NCBI GenBank assembly: GCA_017744795.1 | Contig: JAGIAQ010000041.1 | Location: 1 to 33,420 of the forward strand | Direction: 5' to 3' | DNA from: Niabella sp. | GTDB taxonomy: Bacteria; Bacteroidota; Bacteroidia; Chitinophagales; Chitinophagaceae | DNA length: 33,420 bases | In this document: positions 23,884 to 31,363 of the stretch, in pieces | How the letters are laid out: every line of letters starts with the position of its first letter | Position numbering within the stretch: position 1 is the stretch's first letter | Notes under the pieces: generated by a model | Seen by the model: the letters and a program-made list of their open reading frames with translations, nothing else | Database searches by the model: none | Told to the model about the DNA's origin: nothing | Program-made: the position numbers and the translations under genes

Positions 23884-24132
23884 TTAAGCTTTTACTGCTC
23901 TCTTATATAAATCGTAAACCGGAAATATCATATCCCAGTTCTTCCCCCACACTACATTGCCGTTTTCTACAAAAAATTTTTTAAAATGCTCCTCTTTTTT
24001 ATACTTGTTATACTGGGGGTGACTGTGATTTTGCAAAAAAAATGAAAAATCCACCACATTCGTCTTGTTATCATTAAATAAAAGCTCCAGTTTAAAAGCT
24101 CCGATATATTTTGCTTCTTTTATAGAAATCAC
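23884..24132 (-). CDS. DUF2442 domain-containing protein
   Basis: 82 residues. Matches the DUF2442 pattern: an N-terminal strand pair (YIGAFKLELLFNDNKTNVVD), the FSFFLQ segment, a KEEHFKKFFVENGNVVWGKN core (F-x-x-x-x-V-E-x-G-x-V-x-W), and the end WDMIFPVYDLY. DUF2442 proteins often occur beside DUF4160 proteins in toxin-antitoxin-like pairs; no DUF4160 partner is seen here. It is an orphan between nuoE (26 bp upstream) and the VOC gene (12 bp downstream), on the same strand. Function unknown; it is probably transcribed with nuo. Confidence 0.8.
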   Translation of the reverse strand: MISIKEAKYIGAFKLELLFNDNKTNVVDFSFFLQNHSHPQYNKYKKEEHFKKFFVENGNVVWGKNWDMIFPVYDLYKRAVKA

Positions 24133-24158
24133 TTTTCTAAATCTTTGGCATCGTTTAA

Positions 24159-24653
24159 TCAGTTCGCATTTTCTACATTACGACACTCCGCAATAATCGC
24201 ATCCACTTTCTCTTTCGTCAAATGCTCCTTATAAAATTTACCCATTTGCATCATGGGAGCATACCCGCAGGCGCCCAAACATTCGGCGGCTTTAAGGGTA
24301 AACAGCCCGTCGGCGGTTGTTTCGCCGGGTTTAATGCTCAGCTTTTCTTCAATATAGGCAATAATATCATCGCTACCCTGAATCATGCAGGGCCCGGTCT
24401 GACATACTTCAAAAACATATTTACCCACCGGTTTCAGGTTGTACATGGTATAAAACGTAGCCACCTCGTACACTTCAATCGGTTCTATCTTTAATAAAGA
24501 AGCTACATAATCCATGGTTTCAGTGCTCAGCCAGCCAAATACATCCTGCGCCAGGTGCAATACGGGCAGCAATGCACTTTTTTGCTTGCCTTCGGGATAA
24601 CGAGCTATGATTTCGCTTACCTTGTTTAATTTCTCTTCTGAAAACTGAATCAT
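24159..24653 (-). CDS. nuoE: NADH-quinone oxidoreductase subunit E
   Basis: 164 residues. Thioredoxin-like 2Fe-2S subunit (cluster N1a) of the NADH dehydrogenase module. The four ligands are Cys84 and Cys89 (CQTGPC) and Cys125 and Cys129 (CLGAC). Conserved helical N-terminus with YPEGKQKSALLPVLHLAQ and VYEVATFYTMY. The ATG at 24653 is preceded directly by one arm of a 16-bp inverted repeat, leaving no room for a Shine-Dalgarno sequence; an AT-rich leader start is likely. DUF2442 and VOC genes separate it from nuoF. Confidence 0.96.
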   Translation of the reverse strand: MIQFSEEKLNKVSEIIARYPEGKQKSALLPVLHLAQDVFGWLSTETMDYVASLLKIEPIEVYEVATFYTMYNLKPVGKYVFEVCQTGPCMIQGSDDIIAYIEEKLSIKPGETTADGLFTLKAAECLGACGYAPMMQMGKFYKEHLTKEKVDAIIAECRNVENAN

Positions 24654-24731
24654 GTCAATTTGAAAATTTAATAATTTGAAAATTTGAAAATTGTTCGCTC
24701 CACTACTTCATTCTCAAATTTTCAAATTGAC
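24654..24731. repeat. 16-bp inverted repeat filling the nuoD-nuoE gap
   Basis: GTCAATTTGAAAATTT (24654-24669) and AAATTTTCAAATTGAC (24716-24731) are perfect complements, with 46 bp between them containing another AATTTGAAAATTTG. The left arm abuts the nuoE ATG. In the transcript the arms could pair between the nuoD stop and the nuoE start. Confidence 0.8.
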
Positions 24732-24745
24732 TCATTACCTAATTA

Positions 24746-25966
24746 TTAAGCATCCATTTCCCCTGCAATCAGGTTCATGGACGACATTACCACTATCGCA
24801 TCACTAAGCATTTGCCCCTTTACCATTTCGGCATAAGCCTGGTAATAAATAAAACAGGGGCGCCTGAAATGCAGGCGATACGGTGACCGTCCGCCATCGC
24901 TGATAAAATAAAATCCCAGTTCGCCATTGGCACCTTCCACTGAACTGTACACCTCGCCTGCCGGCATATCGATCTCACCCATGATGATCTTAAAATGCCA
25001 GATCAGGGCTTCCATTTTTGTATAAACATCTTCCTTCGGAGGCAGGTAGTATTCCGGTACATCGGCATGATATTCAGTAGCTTCCCCACCCTTCAGGTTG
25101 TTCAGCTTCTGCATAGCCTGTTCAATAATGCGCAGACTCTGCCACATTTCAGCATTACGTACCTGGTAGCGGTCGTAAGAGTCGCCCGTACTACCTACCG
25201 GTATATCAAAGTCGAACTCCTCATAACTGCAGTAGGGTGCGGCCACGCGTACGTCATAATCCACACCCGCCGCTCTCAGGTTAGGGCCCGTAAAACCATA
25301 GTTCAATGCCCGCTCTGCAGAAATAGGCCCCGTACCCATTGTACGGTCCATAAAAATGCGGTTACGTGTAAACAGGTTTTCAAATTCCTGTAAGACAGCG
25401 GGATATTCTTTTAAGAATTTGTCGATCTTCTCAAAAGCCGTATTATTAAAATCGCGCTCAAAGCCGCCAATGCGACCAATATTAGTAGTTAAACGGGATC
25501 CGCAAACCTCCTCATAAATTTCATAGATGAGTTCCCGGTATTGCATCACATATAAGAACCCCGTAAATGCACCAGTATCCACACCCATAATGGAACTGCA
25601 GATCAGATGGTCGGCAATACGCGCCAGCTCCATCACAATTACCCGCAGGTAATCTACCCGCTTGGGGGTCTTTACACCCAGCAGTTTTTCGCAGGCAAGA
25701 TGCCAGCCCATATTATTGATGGGGGCCGAACAATAATTTAAACGATCGGTAAGCGGGGTGATCTGGTATAAAGGCCTGCGTTCGGCAATTTTCTCAAACG
25801 CCCGGTGAATATAGCCCACGGTAGCATCCGCCGCCACAATTTTCTCCCCGTCCAGCTCAATAATGTTCTGGAACACCCCATGTGTTGCCGGGTGCGTAGG
25901 CCCCAGGTTGAGGGTAGTGGTTTGCTTTTCTATACTACCGCTTGGTAATAAAACATGATCACTCAT
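24746..25966 (-). CDS. nuoD: NADH-quinone oxidoreductase subunit D
   Basis: 406 residues. The 49-kDa-type subunit that, with NuoB, forms the quinone-reduction site. Conserved elements are LNLGPTHPATHGVFQNIIEL (His residues near the quinone headgroup), GYIHRAFEKIAERRPLYQ, LTDRLNYCSAPINNMGWHLA, the RGAxVDYDVR-like LRAAGVDYDVRVAAPY, and the C-terminal SDGGRSPYRLHFRRPCF ending with a typical GEMDA-like tail (NLIAGEMDA). It is not fused to NuoC. It is separated from nuoC by a small membrane-protein gene and one member of the dispersed repeat family. Confidence 0.97.
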   Translation of the reverse strand: MSDHVLLPSGSIEKQTTTLNLGPTHPATHGVFQNIIELDGEKIVAADATVGYIHRAFEKIAERRPLYQITPLTDRLNYCSAPINNMGWHLACEKLLGVKTPKRVDYLRVIVMELARIADHLICSSIMGVDTGAFTGFLYVMQYRELIYEIYEEVCGSRLTTNIGRIGGFERDFNNTAFEKIDKFLKEYPAVLQEFENLFTRNRIFMDRTMGTGPISAERALNYGFTGPNLRAAGVDYDVRVAAPYCSYEEFDFDIPVGSTGDSYDRYQVRNAEMWQSLRIIEQAMQKLNNLKGGEATEYHADVPEYYLPPKEDVYTKMEALIWHFKIIMGEIDMPAGEVYSSVEGANGELGFYFISDGGRSPYRLHFRRPCFIYYQAYAEMVKGQMLSDAIVVMSSMNLIAGEMDA

Positions 25967-26063
25967 AACCTATATTCAAAAATTAACGCTCTAGTTTTTA
26001 TGGTGCCCGGCTGCGGAATCTTCCAGCATCTTCCTTGCGTCGCACTCTTCAGCGCCTGCACTT

Positions 26064-26252
26064 CTATTTTGCGCTTCGGATCCTGGAAAATCCAAAGCCG
26101 ATTAAATAAAGCAGCGTAGCCGCCCCGGCCCCTTCTGCAACACCCACTATCTTTTCCGAATTACTGAACAGGATCAGTAATAACGAACAAATGCAGACAA
26201 TACAGCCAATTAAAAGCCGGTGTATCTGTATCTGGTAAAATAGTCTGTACAT
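26064..26252 (-). CDS. Small two-helix membrane protein, unknown
   Basis: 62 residues from the ATG at 26252, 10 bp after the nuoC stop. An upstream in-frame ATG at 26294 lies inside nuoC and would add 14 residues, so the internal start is preferred. Two hydrophobic segments are visible: LLIGCIVCICSLLLILF and VAEGAGAATLLYLIGFGF. The N-terminus (MYRLFYQIQIHR) and C-terminus (SRIRSAK) are basic. No known domain is recognised. It is inserted between nuoC and nuoD, which are normally adjacent or fused. A dispersed repeat copy begins just beyond its stop. It could be a real accessory protein or a chance frame; the hydrophobic pattern favours a real gene modestly. Confidence 0.45.
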   Translation of the reverse strand: MYRLFYQIQIHRLLIGCIVCICSLLLILFSNSEKIVGVAEGAGAATLLYLIGFGFSRIRSAK

Positions 26253-26262
26253 ACACTTTACT

Positions 26263-26775
26263 TTAAAGATTTCCTCTGCCAAACATTTCATCATCCTTAT
26301 CCACCCTGCTCTGGTCTTCCAGCGGATATTCTTTCCTTAGTGGGAAATAATCCATCTCATCCACGTTCAAAATCCGTTTCAGGTTCGGGTGCCCGATAAA
26401 ATTAACGCCGTAAAAATCAAAAGTCTCCCGTTCCATCCAGTTGGCGCCTGCAAAAATACCCGTAGCCGTATACACATCGGGTTGCTGAACATCCGTAAAC
26501 ACCTTATAACGCACCCGCACATTTTCTTTTAGATTATGCAGGTGATACACCACTGCCAGCTCCTTTCCTTTGTTATCAGGATAATGCACACCGCACAAAT
26601 CGGTCAGGAAGGTAAATTGCAATGATTCTTCCTCCACCAAAAAATTCAGTACTTTCAGGTTCAGTTCCTTATCGGTGCTGAAGCTTAACAAACCATATTG
26701 CTCGTTAAAATCAACCACCTGATCGCCAAACTTTTCAGCCAGTTTTTCTTTTATATATTCGTTGGTCAATGCCAT
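26263..26775 (-). CDS. nuoC: NADH-quinone oxidoreductase subunit C
   Basis: 170 residues from the ATG at 26775 (MALTNEYIKEKLAEKFGDQV). An alternative start 17 codons upstream lies in the AT-rich repeat and is rejected. The 30-kDa-type subunit of the hydrogenase-like module. Conserved middle: LTDLCGVHYPDNKGKELAVV, then RVRYKVF, and the signature ANWMERETFDFYGVNFIGHP with LKRILNVDEMDYFPLRKEYP at the end. Length is typical for an unfused NuoC. Between it and nuoB lies a 123-bp gap with AT-rich inverted repeats. Confidence 0.95.
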   Translation of the reverse strand: MALTNEYIKEKLAEKFGDQVVDFNEQYGLLSFSTDKELNLKVLNFLVEEESLQFTFLTDLCGVHYPDNKGKELAVVYHLHNLKENVRVRYKVFTDVQQPDVYTATGIFAGANWMERETFDFYGVNFIGHPNLKRILNVDEMDYFPLRKEYPLEDQSRVDKDDEMFGRGNL

Positions 26776-26781
26776 TATTCT

Positions 26782-26895
26782 AATTTGAAAATTTTTAATT
26801 TGAGAATTTGAGAATGAGACCCGCAATCAGCAACTTCTAAAAATCCGGGAACAACCATATCCTGCCCCATTTTCAGATCTTCAAATTTTCAAATT
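26782..26895. repeat. 13-bp inverted repeat in the nuoB-nuoC gap
   Basis: AATTTGAAAATTT (26782-26794) and AAATTTTCAAATT (26883-26895) are perfect complements separated by 88 bp. One arm lies 6 bp upstream of the nuoC ATG and the other 3 bp from the nuoB stop. This is the same word family as in the nuoD-nuoE and nuoA-nuoB gaps. Confidence 0.75.
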
Positions 26896-26898
26896 TAT

Positions 26899-27486
26899 TT
26901 ATTGTATTCCGTAACTTTCCAATAATGCTTTATACTGCTCGCCATTTCTGCGACGCAGGCTTTCCTTGCCTACCAGGTCCTGAATTCGCATCACACCGTC
27001 CAAAATTGCTTCCGGCCGGGGCGGGCATCCGGGCACGTATACATCCACCGGCACTACCTGGTCGATGCCCTGCAGCACGCTATATGTGTCAAAAATACCA
27101 CCGCTGCTGGCGCAGGCGCCTACAGCTATTACCCAACGGGGTTCCGCCATTTGCAGATACACCTGCTTCACCACCGGTCCCATTTTTTTAGCAATGGTGC
27201 CCATCACCATCAGCAGGTCGCACTGGCGGGGTGAAAAGCCCACGCGTTCGCTGCCAAAACGGGCCAGGTCGTAAGTGGAGGCCATCGTGGCCATAAATTC
27301 AATCCCACAACAGGATGTGGCAAAGGGCAACGGCCACAAAGAGTTTTTTCGGGCCAGCCCGATCACACTATTCAGTGAAGTGGCAAAGAAGCCCTCTCCC
27401 TGATGTCCTTCCGGCATATCGGCCATCATCAGACTGTCTTTCAAGTCTGCCTTCTTCGGCTTAATATTATATGATACAGGTCTCAT
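26899..27486 (-). CDS. nuoB: NADH-quinone oxidoreductase subunit B
   Basis: 195 residues from the ATG at 27486 (MRPVSYNIKPKKADLKDSLM). The frame continues 16 codons upstream into AT-rich repeat sequence, which is excluded. Carries cluster N2, the last 4Fe-4S before quinone. Ligands are the tandem Cys59-Cys60 in ATSCCGIEFMA, Cys125 in AVGACASSGG and Cys154 in VPGCPPRPEA. The loop ARFGSERVGFSPRQCDLLMV is also conserved. It lies 100 bp after nuoA and 123 bp before nuoC, both gaps being repeat-filled. Confidence 0.97.
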   Translation of the reverse strand: MRPVSYNIKPKKADLKDSLMMADMPEGHQGEGFFATSLNSVIGLARKNSLWPLPFATSCCGIEFMATMASTYDLARFGSERVGFSPRQCDLLMVMGTIAKKMGPVVKQVYLQMAEPRWVIAVGACASSGGIFDTYSVLQGIDQVVPVDVYVPGCPPRPEAILDGVMRIQDLVGKESLRRRNGEQYKALLESYGIQ

Positions 27487-27512
27487 AAATTTTGAAATTT
27501 TGAAATTTGAAG

Positions 27513-27579
27513 ATTTGAAAATGGCCATTAGCACCCGTCTGAACGGCTCAGCCGGGCAGGCATTAACATATTTTCAAAT
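27513..27579. repeat. Inverted repeat in the nuoA-nuoB gap
   Basis: ATTTGAAAAT (27513-27522) and ATTTTCAAAT (27570-27579) are perfect 10-bp complements separated by 47 bp. The stretch 27488-27512 adds three related words (AAATTTTGAAATTTTG and following). The gap is non-coding. Confidence 0.7.
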
Positions 27580-27586
27580 TAGCACA

Positions 27587-27979
27587 TTATTCCTCCCACT
27601 GCAGCGCTCCGCGCCTGATGATATAAATGAACCCGCACAGGAAAAACCCGACAAACATCAACACTGCCCAGAAGCCTGCCCATCCCAGGTCTTTAAAGTT
27701 AACAGCATAGGGGTAGAAAAAGATTACCTCCACATCAAAAAGAACAAACAAAATTGCTGTTAAAAAATACTTGATGGCCATCGGCTGGCGCGCCTGCCCG
27801 TGCGATTCGATACCACTGGAAAAGTTCTGCAATTTATCGGCAGTCTTTCTTTTAGGCCCCAATAAATGGGTTGCGCCCATTAATGTGGCGATAAGGCCAA
27901 CGGCAAAAATGATTTGCAATCCAATTGGTAGATAGGAACTTGTAGTATCCAGATCGGGTTGTATAGCTAAATTAATCAT
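27587..27979 (-). CDS. nuoA: NADH-quinone oxidoreductase subunit A
   Basis: 130 residues from the ATG at 27979 (MINLAIQPDLDTTSSYLPIG). A TTG start 20 codons upstream is possible, but it overlaps the tail of a terminator hairpin, so the ATG is preferred. Three membrane helices: SSYLPIGLQIIFAVGLIATL, IKYFLTAILFVLFDVEVIFF (with the conserved Asp-Val-Glu), and AGFWAVLMFVGFFLCGFIYI. The loop GIESHGQARQPMAIKYF matches the conserved SGxxxxGxAxxxxxIKYY region. It is the first gene of the nuo operon; a TATTTTTG element lies about 18 bp upstream. Confidence 0.95.
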   Translation of the reverse strand: MINLAIQPDLDTTSSYLPIGLQIIFAVGLIATLMGATHLLGPKRKTADKLQNFSSGIESHGQARQPMAIKYFLTAILFVLFDVEVIFFYPYAVNFKDLGWAGFWAVLMFVGFFLCGFIYIIRRGALQWEE

Positions 27980-27996
27980 CTCAATTATGCAATAAG

Positions 27997-28004
27997 CAAA
28001 AATA
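27997..28004 (-). promoter_or_regulatory. Putative -7 element of the nuo operon
   Basis: The minus strand reads TATTTTTG, an exact TAnnTTTG match, 17 bp upstream of the nuoA ATG, implying a very short leader. It lies just after the hairpin that ends the upstream TPR gene, which makes sense of a fresh start here. No -33 TTG at ideal spacing is seen (a TTTTG lies about 14 bp upstream). Confidence 0.35.
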
Positions 28005-28038
28005 AGGTAACCCATTAACAAAACCTTGGTAAAAAGCA

Positions 28039-28066
28039 AACAGCCCCGAAAAATTTCGGAGCTGTT
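28039..28066 (-). terminator. Hairpin between the TPR gene and nuoA
   Basis: Arms AACAGCCCCGAA (28039-28050) and TTCGGAGCTGTT (28055-28066) pair over 12 bp with one G-U wobble in the minus-strand RNA and a 4-nt loop. On the minus strand it is followed by TTTGCTTTTT. It probably terminates the TPR operon before nuoA. Confidence 0.65.
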
Positions 28067-28089
28067 AAAAAAAAATGTCTATCCAACTA

Positions 28090-29850
28090 TTATTTCGGTG
28101 ATTTTGGTTTATTACTGGCCGAATCTTTTTTAGAAGCCCCTTGCCCCTGGGCTGGTGCAGCGCCCGTTTGTGCCTTGGAGCCAGCAGGTTTAGCCGCCAT
28201 TTTACTTACCTGGTCAATAAAGCCCTGTAATTGCTGTTTCGTTGCATCATCAGGAGCCGCATCGCGGGCGATGGTCAGGTATTTTAATCCATTATCCTTA
28301 TCGCTGGCAACATTTACGTAATAAGTAGCCATGGTAGTTGCAGCTTCGAAAGTATTTGCTTTGGCATCCTTTGCTGTGTCTTTTTGAGAAAAAGCAATCA
28401 ATTTCTCTCCGTCTGGTATCATAACGTTCTTAGCGTTTGCAGAATCAAATACCTTACTGTTCCTAAATGCCCACAAATAACCATAGTTTACATCAGGGAA
28501 CTTAGTCCGCATCCGGTCAAAAACCTTCCAGGATTTTTCGTATTCTTTCCCCTGGTAATAAGCCCTGTACCCGGCGTTAAAATAATCGTTAATGGTTGGG
28601 GTGGGTTTAATTTCTATCAGTTTTGCCAACAAGTCGCCCTGTAAGCCGTATTGCTTTTTATCGCCAAAGAACTTAGCGCCATCCTCCAGTATTTTCACGC
28701 GACCGGCTACAGTGGTATCGGCCTTCAATCCTTCGTCAAATGCCTTGGCTACTTCGGCCTCTTTACCAGGAACAGCCGAGTATACGGTTGCTTTCAGGTT
28801 ATAATCAGAAGGAGTGATATCGTCTTTATTAACGGTTGCAAAAAACTTCTCCATAAAAGGCTGGGCATCTTTTGCATCTCCTTTATCAACGTAGCTCCAG
28901 GCCAGCAATCTGTAAAGCTTGGGTTTTACCTGATCGCCCATTTTTTGCAAAATACCGTTTCCGGAAGCAATTGCCTGATCGTATTGCTTGTTCAAATAAA
29001 AAGTTTGCGCTTTGTAATACTCGTTCCAGGGGCTGGGATCAGAATGCGCAATGATTTTATCCGCGACCTGGTTGGCGCTATTAAAATCAAATGTCCCAAT
29101 TTTATATTCATACAACGCCTCGTATGCAGGCACATAAGCCGGGTCAGCAGCTGTAGCTTTGTCTAAATTCTGTAAAAACAGATCGTAGTTCCGCTGTGAT
29201 TTAAAGATCATTGCCGTTTTCAGAAATGCTTTGGCAAAAGTGGGGTCTGCCATGTTAGCATCACTGTAAGCGCCATAGGCTTTAGTTCCGTCGCCAGGGA
29301 AAGCTTTGCGATAAGCGTCACCCAGATTCGTCAGGATATCCGCCTTAAAAAAATTGTCCTTACTTTTTTCTGCAGTAAGTGATTTTGCTTCCTCCAATTT
29401 TTGAACGGCATAATTGATATCGCCCACCTTGTCTATATTGTTATATTCTGTGGCGATGGCTCCTCCTACTGCGTTCAGGATCTCCGGATCATTGCCCCGG
29501 CGGCCTTTGCTTGCAGTAAGCGCCGATTCAAAACTTTGTTTGGCTTCATTTGCTTTGTTGTCTAATAATTGCAAATAACCTTTTGCCGCCAGTAACCATG
29601 CTTCGTTCGGTTTAGCAGCCAATGCTTTGTCCAGCGCCGCCTGTGCACCTTTTTTGTCCTGGTTTTCAACATCCGCACGCACTAACCAATATGTAGCTTC
29701 GGGTTTGTCTGCCTGTTTTTCAAAAATCGATTTTGCTCCTAATACCTTGCCCTCGTACAACGCTTTAACGCCATCCTGTATGGATTGTGCGCTGGCCGCT
29801 GCACCCAGGATCACTGTTAATGCAAGGAGATGGATTTTTTTGTTGATCAT
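28090..29850 (-). CDS. Secreted tetratricopeptide-repeat protein
   Basis: 586 residues. An N-terminal signal peptide (KKIHLLALTVILGAAASAQ, cleavage likely after ASA) directs it to the periplasm or outer membrane. The rest is mostly alpha-helical TPR units, for example EATYWLVRADVENQDKKGAQ, NEAWLLAAKGYLQLLDNKAN, PAYVPAYEALYEYKIGTFDF and DYFNAGYRAYYQGKEYEKSW, spaced about 34-40 residues. The C-terminal 45 residues are low-complexity Ala/Gly/Lys/Ser/Pro. It probably acts as a scaffold for protein-protein contacts. It lies downstream of a PstS-like lipoprotein gene, a pairing commonly seen in Bacteroidota next to TonB/ExbBD genes. Precise role unknown. Confidence 0.85.
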   Translation of the reverse strand: MINKKIHLLALTVILGAAASAQSIQDGVKALYEGKVLGAKSIFEKQADKPEATYWLVRADVENQDKKGAQAALDKALAAKPNEAWLLAAKGYLQLLDNKANEAKQSFESALTASKGRRGNDPEILNAVGGAIATEYNNIDKVGDINYAVQKLEEAKSLTAEKSKDNFFKADILTNLGDAYRKAFPGDGTKAYGAYSDANMADPTFAKAFLKTAMIFKSQRNYDLFLQNLDKATAADPAYVPAYEALYEYKIGTFDFNSANQVADKIIAHSDPSPWNEYYKAQTFYLNKQYDQAIASGNGILQKMGDQVKPKLYRLLAWSYVDKGDAKDAQPFMEKFFATVNKDDITPSDYNLKATVYSAVPGKEAEVAKAFDEGLKADTTVAGRVKILEDGAKFFGDKKQYGLQGDLLAKLIEIKPTPTINDYFNAGYRAYYQGKEYEKSWKVFDRMRTKFPDVNYGYLWAFRNSKVFDSANAKNVMIPDGEKLIAFSQKDTAKDAKANTFEAATTMATYYVNVASDKDNGLKYLTIARDAAPDDATKQQLQGFIDQVSKMAAKPAGSKAQTGAAPAQGQGASKKDSASNKPKSPK

Positions 29851-29911
29851 TTTTCTAATTTTATAGTTTTACCAGTAAATAATAGTCGTGTAAATATATA
29901 AGTTTTTTAAC

Positions 29912-30829
29912 CTACTGTTTCGTTTCCGCGGGCCGGATGATAAAATTTTTCCGTCCGGGCATCAGGTAAGCTCTTTTAAAAATCAGCTGTCCAATTTCTC
30001 CGCTCATAAAGTTAGCGAATCCTGAGCCCAGCCCCCTATGCCCTTCCTTCAATATATATACCAAATCACGGGTCATCGGGTATCTTTTCGTATAAATATT
30101 GGCCTGCACGGGTAAGACATACTTTCCCGGCTTATCGCTGCTTTCAATAGCAACAATTTTAACTTTTTTTAAAAAACTTAACTGTTGGGCGTCGTCCTGG
30201 TTACCGATCCAGCTTACGCCTATAAAACCAATTGCGTTAGGGTTCTTTGATACATAATTAATTACCGAATCACTGGTACTGGCCCCCATTGCCTTATCCG
30301 TCAGTTTTTGCCCCTTCAAAACACTGTCTACCAAAAAACGTATGGTGCTGGTGGATTGCAACCCATCCACCACCGGAACCAACGGCCGGGTATAAGTACC
30401 CGTCAGGATCATTTTTATTTCTGCCATCGTCAGCAAACTGTCTTTCGAGGCAGGGTTGGCAATAACCGCGACAGCGTCCCTTGCTACCGGCAATTGATTT
30501 ACAACCACATGAATAGAATCCACAACCGACTGTATTTGTGCATCGGTAAGTTTTATGGTAGCAATGACCATCCGGATACTGTCATTCCAAAGATCTTTGA
30601 TACATTCCGATTCGGGTTTGTATTGCACATTAATTTTTGTGCTGTCGTTGTTCGATTCGTACACCTGTACCAGCGCGTCTACAACGGGTTTGAACGATTC
30701 ATCCGCGCTGATGGTGATCTTGCCTTTAACCGGCGTATCTGTATAATCCTGCTGTTTCCCGCCATTGCCGCCACAGGAAAACAAGGCAGTGGCCACCACT
30801 ATGGCTATTATTTTTAACGCGGTTTTCAT
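29912..30829 (-). CDS. PstS-like phosphate-binding lipoprotein
   Basis: 305 residues from the ATG at 30829; an in-frame upstream start at 30889 overlaps the previous gene and precedes the signal peptide, so it is rejected. A lipoprotein signal peptide, MKTALKIIAIVVATALFSC, has the lipobox Cys at 19. The remainder is a PBP-like substrate-binding domain: GKITISADESFKPVVDALVQ at the start, RDAVAVIANPASKDSLLTMA, EIKMILTGTY, and NAIGFIGVSWIG, as in PstS and the PBP_like_2 family. No pst permease genes are nearby. The family context (small membrane protein, PstS-like, TPR) suggests an envelope role beyond plain phosphate import, but this is inference. Confidence 0.85.
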   Translation of the reverse strand: MKTALKIIAIVVATALFSCGGNGGKQQDYTDTPVKGKITISADESFKPVVDALVQVYESNNDSTKINVQYKPESECIKDLWNDSIRMVIATIKLTDAQIQSVVDSIHVVVNQLPVARDAVAVIANPASKDSLLTMAEIKMILTGTYTRPLVPVVDGLQSTSTIRFLVDSVLKGQKLTDKAMGASTSDSVINYVSKNPNAIGFIGVSWIGNQDDAQQLSFLKKVKIVAIESSDKPGKYVLPVQANIYTKRYPMTRDLVYILKEGHRGLGSGFANFMSGEIGQLIFKRAYLMPGRKNFIIRPAETKQ

Positions 30830-30839
30830 CCCCGTATTG

Positions 30840-31094
30840 CTATTTAAAATAATTCTTTTTATATCCCCGGTATATTCTCCAGATGCCATACACTACAAAC
30901 AAACCGCCTAAAAACCAATCGATAGCATCCGGCGGAAACCGTTTATTTAATGGTATATCCAGTTTATTACGAATAAGTAAGAAAACGCCCACAAAAATGA
31001 TCAGTACCCCCATTGCGTAATCCAGCACCGATCGCATACCCGCAACCCGTTTATTTCGCTGCTGTTCATACTCTTCATTTGATTTTATCGTCAT
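30840..31094 (-). CDS. Small two-helix membrane protein upstream of the PstS-like gene
   Basis: 84 residues from the ATG at 31094 (MTIKSNEEYEQQRNKR); an upstream in-frame ATG at 31163 would add 23 mostly hydrophobic residues translated from AT-rich leader DNA and is less likely. Two membrane helices, AMGVLIIFVGVFLLI and AIDWFLGGLFVVYGIWRIY, are separated by a short polar loop with NKLDIPLNKRFPPD; the cytoplasmic N-terminus is charged. It is 10 bp upstream of the PstS-like gene, so probably in one operon with it and the TPR gene. Comparable small proteins precede PstS-like genes in other Bacteroidota; no function is established. Confidence 0.75.
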   Translation of the reverse strand: MTIKSNEEYEQQRNKRVAGMRSVLDYAMGVLIIFVGVFLLIRNKLDIPLNKRFPPDAIDWFLGGLFVVYGIWRIYRGYKKNYFK

Positions 31095-31204
31095 ATCTCC
31101 AATGAGGGTTGGCAATTTATAGATTTTTCTTATTAGATACAAAATTTTAAAATTCCATAACATTGGGAGGCTCGAATTTTGGGTTGAACCTCACAGGTCT
31201 AAAT

Positions 31205-31270
31205 GCTGATACCTGTACTGTAGTACAAGAGTGCGACGCAAGTGAAGCTGAGATTTGCACCACAGCAGGG
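31205..31270 (-). repeat. Dispersed 40-bp repeat, copy upstream of the deacetylase gene
   Basis: Contains AAGAGTGCGACGCAAG at 31227-31242, identical over 16 bp to the complement of 26034-26049. It lies in the 269-bp intergenic region between two divergent genes. Confidence 0.6.
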
Positions 31271-31363
31271 CCCAAAAAACACCCCTCCCCGCGCCTTGGC
31301 ATCCAGGTGGTTAAAAGTCCATTCATTTCGCTTTCCCATTCAAGTATTATATTTACCGGGATT

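Noticed and set aside
31163-31363. 67-codon N-terminal extension of the deacetylase
   Set aside because: It is translated from intergenic DNA containing a dispersed repeat; the NodB protein starts naturally at 31364.
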